A stretch of DNA of 64,000 bases from Rhodoluna lacicola. Its GTDB lineage: Bacteria > Actinomycetota > Actinomycetes > Actinomycetales > Microbacteriaceae. Positions 60,820 through 64,000 of the stretch are shown here, one piece after another. The stretch is from contig NZ_CP007490.1 in assembly GCF_000699505.1 (NCBI RefSeq), positions 372,001 to 436,000 on the forward strand. The letters are read 5' to 3'. Below the pieces are notes generated by a model. The model ran no database searches. It saw only the letters and a program-made list of their open reading frames with translations, and was not told where the DNA came from. Made by a program: the position numbers and the translations under genes. Each line of letters starts with the position of its first letter. Position 1 is the first letter of the stretch.

Positions 60820-61662
60820 CTGTTCAATAACGCACAGAGCTTGCTTCTCGCAGCAGCCAGTACCGATGAGTCGGGAAGTGGATTTCACGCTCCATCAATC
60901 ATGGAGTTTTATCCAGAAATCGTTGCCTTTGAGGGAACCCCTTTTGCACTAAACCGAATCATGTTGATTCGCCTGATTGTGCTAACTCTTTTGATTGTTC
61001 TATTCAGTCTCTGGACACGTAAATTCCAGCAGGCAAACAAGACTCAGAACCACGTGCCTGGCAAGTTCCAGTTGATGGGTGAAATTTCATTGAACTTCGT
61101 GCGAAAGAGTATTGCGCACGACCAGCTCGGTGAAAAAGACGGCGATCGTTTCTTGCCGCTGCTAACCACCATTTTCTTTGTAACTCTCGGCATGAACATC
61201 ACTGGAATCATTCCTGGTTTCAACATCGCAGGAACATCGGTGATTGGTCTGCCAATCGTCATGGCTGCAGCTGCCTATGTGACTTTTATCTACGCGGGAG
61301 TCAAGAAGCACGGTGGGCACTTCTTCACCTCAGCCCTGTTCCCAGCGGGCGTGCCAAAGGCCTTCTATGTTCTAGTGACACCGATTGAATTCTTGTCAAC
61401 ATTCATCCTTCGACCGGTGACACTGGCTCTTCGTTTGACCATGAACATGATTGCCGGTCACTTGCTATTGGTGCTGTGTTTCTCAGCAACCCAGTTCTTC
61501 CTGTTCAACACCGAGGGTGCATTCAAGCTGTTCGGCGCAGGAACATTTGTCTTTGGTTTCGCCTTCACTCTTTTTGAGATTTTGGTGGCATTCCTGCAGG
61601 CATACGTTTTTACTCTTCTGACCACGGTCTACATTCAGTTGGCCCTATCAGACGAGCACTAA
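60820..61662 (+). CDS. atpB: ATP synthase F0 subunit a
   Basis: The membrane subunit forming the proton half-channels. GFHAPSIMEFYPE opens the conserved part, and the essential Arg lies in LALRLTMNMIAGHLL. About six helices; 280 residues from the start used here. Start choice is unusual: CTG at 60820 has an ideal AGGAG 6 nt upstream, while the first standard start, TTG at 60841 (273 residues), has no useful ribosome site. No ATG, GTG or TTG lies further upstream in frame near the AGGAG. The identity is certain; the start is not. Confidence 0.88.
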   Translation: MFNNAQSLLLAAASTDESGSGFHAPSIMEFYPEIVAFEGTPFALNRIMLIRLIVLTLLIVLFSLWTRKFQQANKTQNHVPGKFQLMGEISLNFVRKSIAHDQLGEKDGDRFLPLLTTIFFVTLGMNITGIIPGFNIAGTSVIGLPIVMAAAAYVTFIYAGVKKHGGHFFTSALFPAGVPKAFYVLVTPIEFLSTFILRPVTLALRLTMNMIAGHLLLVLCFSATQFFLFNTEGAFKLFGAGTFVFGFAFTLFEILVAFLQAYVFTLLTTVYIQLALSDEH

Positions 61663-61685
61663 GAGCTGACAACCGTCAGTTCTAA

Positions 61686-61937
<252 letters not shown>

Positions 61938-61956
61938 TCAGTCAGGAACTTAGGCC

Positions 61957-62532
61957 ATGATTTCAAGAATTCTCGCTGCGGCAGCAGAGGGTGAGGCAGC
62001 GCCAAACCCACTTTTGCCTGCTAGCTACGACATTCTTTGGTCTTCGGTTGTTTTCTTTATCCTGCTTGCTTTCTTCTGGTTCAAGGTTCTTCCTAATTTC
62101 AAGAAGACCCTTGATGCACGCACCGAAGCGATCGAAGGTCGTCTAGAGGCTGCAGAAAAAGCTCAGGCTGAGGCCGCAGCTAAGACTGCAAACATCGAAG
62201 CAGAGCAGGCAGCTGCTCGCGCCGAAGCCGCAGAGATTCGTGAGGCCGCCCGAGCCGAAGGTGCAGTCATTTTGGCTGAACTAAAGGAGCAGGCAGCAGC
62301 AGAAGCAGCTCGTTTGACTGCAAATGCAAAATCACAGATTGAAGCCGAGCGTCAGGCTGCACTCATTTCACTTCGTGCAGAGGTTGGCACACTCGCCATC
62401 GATCTTGCATCAAGCGTTGTTGGTGCCAGCTTGCAGAACGACAAGATTGCTAGCTCAGTGGTAGACCAGTTCTTGGCCGACCTAGAGGCTAACGACAAGT
62501 CTTCGAAAGCGAAAGCAGGCGAGAAGAACTAA
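61957..62532 (+). CDS. atpF: ATP synthase F0 subunit b
   Basis: A 191-residue stator stalk protein: an N-terminal membrane helix (about 28-48) and a long Ala/Glu-rich coiled coil. Unlike mycobacteria, where a second b-like domain is fused to delta, this b subunit is separate. The stop overlaps the atpH ATG. Confidence 0.95.
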   Translation: MISRILAAAAEGEAAPNPLLPASYDILWSSVVFFILLAFFWFKVLPNFKKTLDARTEAIEGRLEAAEKAQAEAAAKTANIEAEQAAARAEAAEIREAARAEGAVILAELKEQAAAEAARLTANAKSQIEAERQAALISLRAEVGTLAIDLASSVVGASLQNDKIASSVVDQFLADLEANDKSSKAKAGEKN

Positions 62533-63335
62533 TGGCAAGCTCAACCAGACAGTCGCTGATTGCAGCTAAGGCAGCGCTAAACCCGCTTCTTGCAAAAGCT
62601 GACCTCAAGTTCGCAGAAGAGATTTTCGCAATCGGCGCAGCCGTAGCGTCTTCATCTCAATTGCGCAGCATCCTCTCGGACCCTTCCGCCGAGGCTAAGG
62701 CAAAATCAGGAGCATTGAACGCCGTGTTTGGCAAAAATGTTTCTGCTTCTGCGCTTGAGTTTGCGACCGCTCTGGTTGAACTTCGCTGGTCAACCGGCCA
62801 GGACCTGGTCAGTGCGTTTGAGCAGTTGGCTGTTTACGCAGTTGCTGCCATCGCTGCTAACAACAAGAAAATCGCCGACGTTGAAAGCGAGCTATTTGCT
62901 TTCAAGCAGGCTGTTGATTCTGATCAGGATCTGCAGTTTGCACTGGGCGATCGCCTGGCATCTGAGGACGCGCAGCTTGCTTTGGTTGCCTCGCTAATCA
63001 AGGGCAAGGCAAGCGACGAAGCTGCAGTTCTGATTCGCCGCGCGGTAACCGGCGCACGCCGTCGCCGCGTGTCTCTAGTTCTAGAGCAATTCGGCAAGCA
63101 AGTTTCTGCCTATGCAGAGCGCCTAGTAGCAACCGTCACCGTTGCGACACCGATGAGCTCAGCTCAGCTGGATCGTCTTGAAGGTGTCTTGGCGAAGTCT
63201 TACGGACAGAGCCTGAAGCTAAACGTTGAGGTTGATCCAGCAATCCTTGGCGGCATCAAAGTTCAGGTAGCTGGAGAGATTCTTGACGGAAGCTTGGCTT
63301 CACGTCTTACCAACGCAAAACTTCAGTTGGCATAA
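62532..63335 (+). CDS. atpH: ATP synthase F1 subunit delta
   Basis: A 267-residue delta subunit linking the b stalk to F1. It has an N-terminal helical domain and the C-terminal VTVATPMSSAQLDRLEGVL and DPAILGGIKVQVAG motifs. Longer than the about 180 of proteobacteria, as usual in actinobacteria, but not fused to b. Confidence 0.94.
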   Translation: MASSTRQSLIAAKAALNPLLAKADLKFAEEIFAIGAAVASSSQLRSILSDPSAEAKAKSGALNAVFGKNVSASALEFATALVELRWSTGQDLVSAFEQLAVYAVAAIAANNKKIADVESELFAFKQAVDSDQDLQFALGDRLASEDAQLALVASLIKGKASDEAAVLIRRAVTGARRRRVSLVLEQFGKQVSAYAERLVATVTVATPMSSAQLDRLEGVLAKSYGQSLKLNVEVDPAILGGIKVQVAGEILDGSLASRLTNAKLQLA

Positions 63336-63384
63336 CTGCCAACTGACCAAAACTTCAGTCACTAATCCGGCTGAGAGACCAACA

Positions 63385-63396
63385 GGGGTTCGCCCC
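63385..63396 (+). promoter_or_regulatory. GGGG-TTCG-CCCC hairpin between atpH and atpA
   Basis: A 4-bp GC stem with the very stable UUCG tetraloop lies in the 78-nt gap before atpA. It may limit mRNA decay or raise subunit stoichiometry; it has no T-run. Confidence 0.45.
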
Positions 63397-63413
63397 AGAA
63401 GTAGAGGAACGAG

Positions 63414-64000
63414 ATGGCAGATCTGAAAATCAGCCCGAACGAGATTCGCGACGCTCTAAAGGACTTCGTAAAGTCTTACGAGCCAGCCAAGGCTTCTCGC
63501 TCAGAGGTAGGCCACGTAATCGATGCCGGTGACGGTATTGCTCACGTTGAGGGACTACCAAGTGCGATGGCCAATGAGCTACTCAAGTTCGCCGACGGCA
63601 CTCTTGGCCTAGCCCTGAACCTCGACGAGCGCGAGATCGGTACCGTTGTGCTCGGTAACTTCGAAGGCATCGTTGAGGGTATGGAAGTTCACCGCACCGG
63701 TGAAGTTCTATCTGTACCTGTTGGTGACGCATTCTTGGGTCGAGTCGTTGACCCACTGGGTAACCCAATCGACGGTCAGGGAGACATCAAGGCCGAGGGC
63801 CGTCGCGCGCTAGAGCTTCAGGCACCTGGTGTTATGGCTCGTAAGTCAGTTCACGAACCACTGCAGACCGGTATCAAGGCAATCGACGCGATGATCCCAG
63901 TTGGTCGTGGTCAGCGTCAGCTAATCATCGGTGACCGCCAGACAGGTAAGACCGCAATCGCGATCGACACCATCATCAACCAGAAGGCAAACTGGGAGTC
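63414..64000 (+). CDS. atpA: ATP synthase F1 subunit alpha (3' end beyond window)
   Basis: The first 195 codons of the alpha subunit. [15 protein letters not shown] at the N-terminus, the beta-barrel with [10 protein letters not shown], and Walker A GDRQTGKT at 173-180 are visible before the window ends. GAGGA precedes the ATG by about 6 nt. It follows atpB-E-F-H in normal order. Confidence 0.97.
   Translation, partial: MADLKISPNEIRDALKDFVKSYEPAKASRSEVGHVIDAGDGIAHVEGLPSAMANELLKFADGTLGLALNLDEREIGTVVLGNFEGIVEGMEVHRTGEVLSVPVGDAFLGRVVDPLGNPIDGQGDIKAEGRRALELQAPGVMARKSVHEPLQTGIKAIDAMIPVGRGQRQLIIGDRQTGKTAIAIDTIINQKANWE

Overview
The window is a dense stretch of chromosome from a high-to-medium GC actinobacterium. 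Gene content and order point to the family Microbacteriaceae. The very short intergenic gaps, modest GC and small proteins fit a streamlined freshwater (Luna/Rhodoluna-like) lineage; that last placement is inference. About 62 protein genes (two cut by the window edges), two tRNAs and no rRNA, CRISPR, transposase or prophage genes were found. No gene-free stretch exceeds about 300 bases.

Layout: (1) 1-8.4 kb: glnR, a small membrane-protein/nitrobindin/ygfZ/FUSC group, then gpmA, phoU and the phosphate two-component pair senX3-regX3. (2) 8.4-13.5 kb: the lpqE-like lipoprotein, carD, fused ispDF, cysS and rlmB, the same order as mycobacterial Rv3584-Rv3579c. (3) 13.5-21.9 kb: O-methyltransferase, tatB, gabD-type dehydrogenase, mrp, a DUF1003 protein, an MgtE-N/CBS protein, a stress-type protein, aminopeptidase P, a PHP phosphoesterase and a DUF4287 protein. 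(4) 21.9-41.4 kb: a DEAD-box helicase, ferritin-like protein, DUF3107, the AdnA-AdnB motor-nuclease, a degenerate APH-fold protein, nudC, a short uvrD2, an E1/ThiF-like protein, a DUF2342 metalloprotease, a YlbL-type PDZ/Lon protease and a UPF0182 membrane protein; this matches the mycobacterial Rv3211-Rv3193c neighbourhood. (5) 41.4-48.3 kb: initiator tRNA, a PKD-domain secreted protein, an HtrA protease, DUF3039, murI-rph-rdgB, dedA, tRNA-Arg(CCG) and a beta-propeller glycosidase-like gene. (6) 48.3-64 kb: argS-lysA-hom-thrC-thrB-rho-prfA-prmC-tsaC-wecA-atpI-atpBEFHA, the classic actinobacterial run from amino-acid synthesis into the ATP synthase operon.

How the parts work together: the gpmA/phoU/senX3/regX3 block handles phosphate sensing, with an 11-bp-periodic Pho-box-like array between phoU and senX3. 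AdnAB, UvrD2 and the DEAD-box helicase form a nucleic-acid repair/remodelling neighbourhood. PrmC modifies the adjacent release factor PrfA. The lysA-hom-thrC-thrB genes form the aspartate-family amino-acid pathway.

The most striking regulatory theme is leaderless expression: at least eleven genes carry a TANNNT -10 hexamer exactly 6-7 nt before an ATG or GTG start and no ribosome binding site. Other points of interest are an HtrA promoter with four 11-bp-spaced TCA repeats, a pseudokinase whose start codon overlaps that of divergent nudC, a 24-bp duplication of the tRNA-Arg 3' end that looks like an integration scar, and a possible CTG start for atpB. I found no clearly new multi-gene system; the best candidates for undescribed biology are the orphan E1-like protein and the pseudokinase in the AdnAB-UvrD2 neighbourhood.
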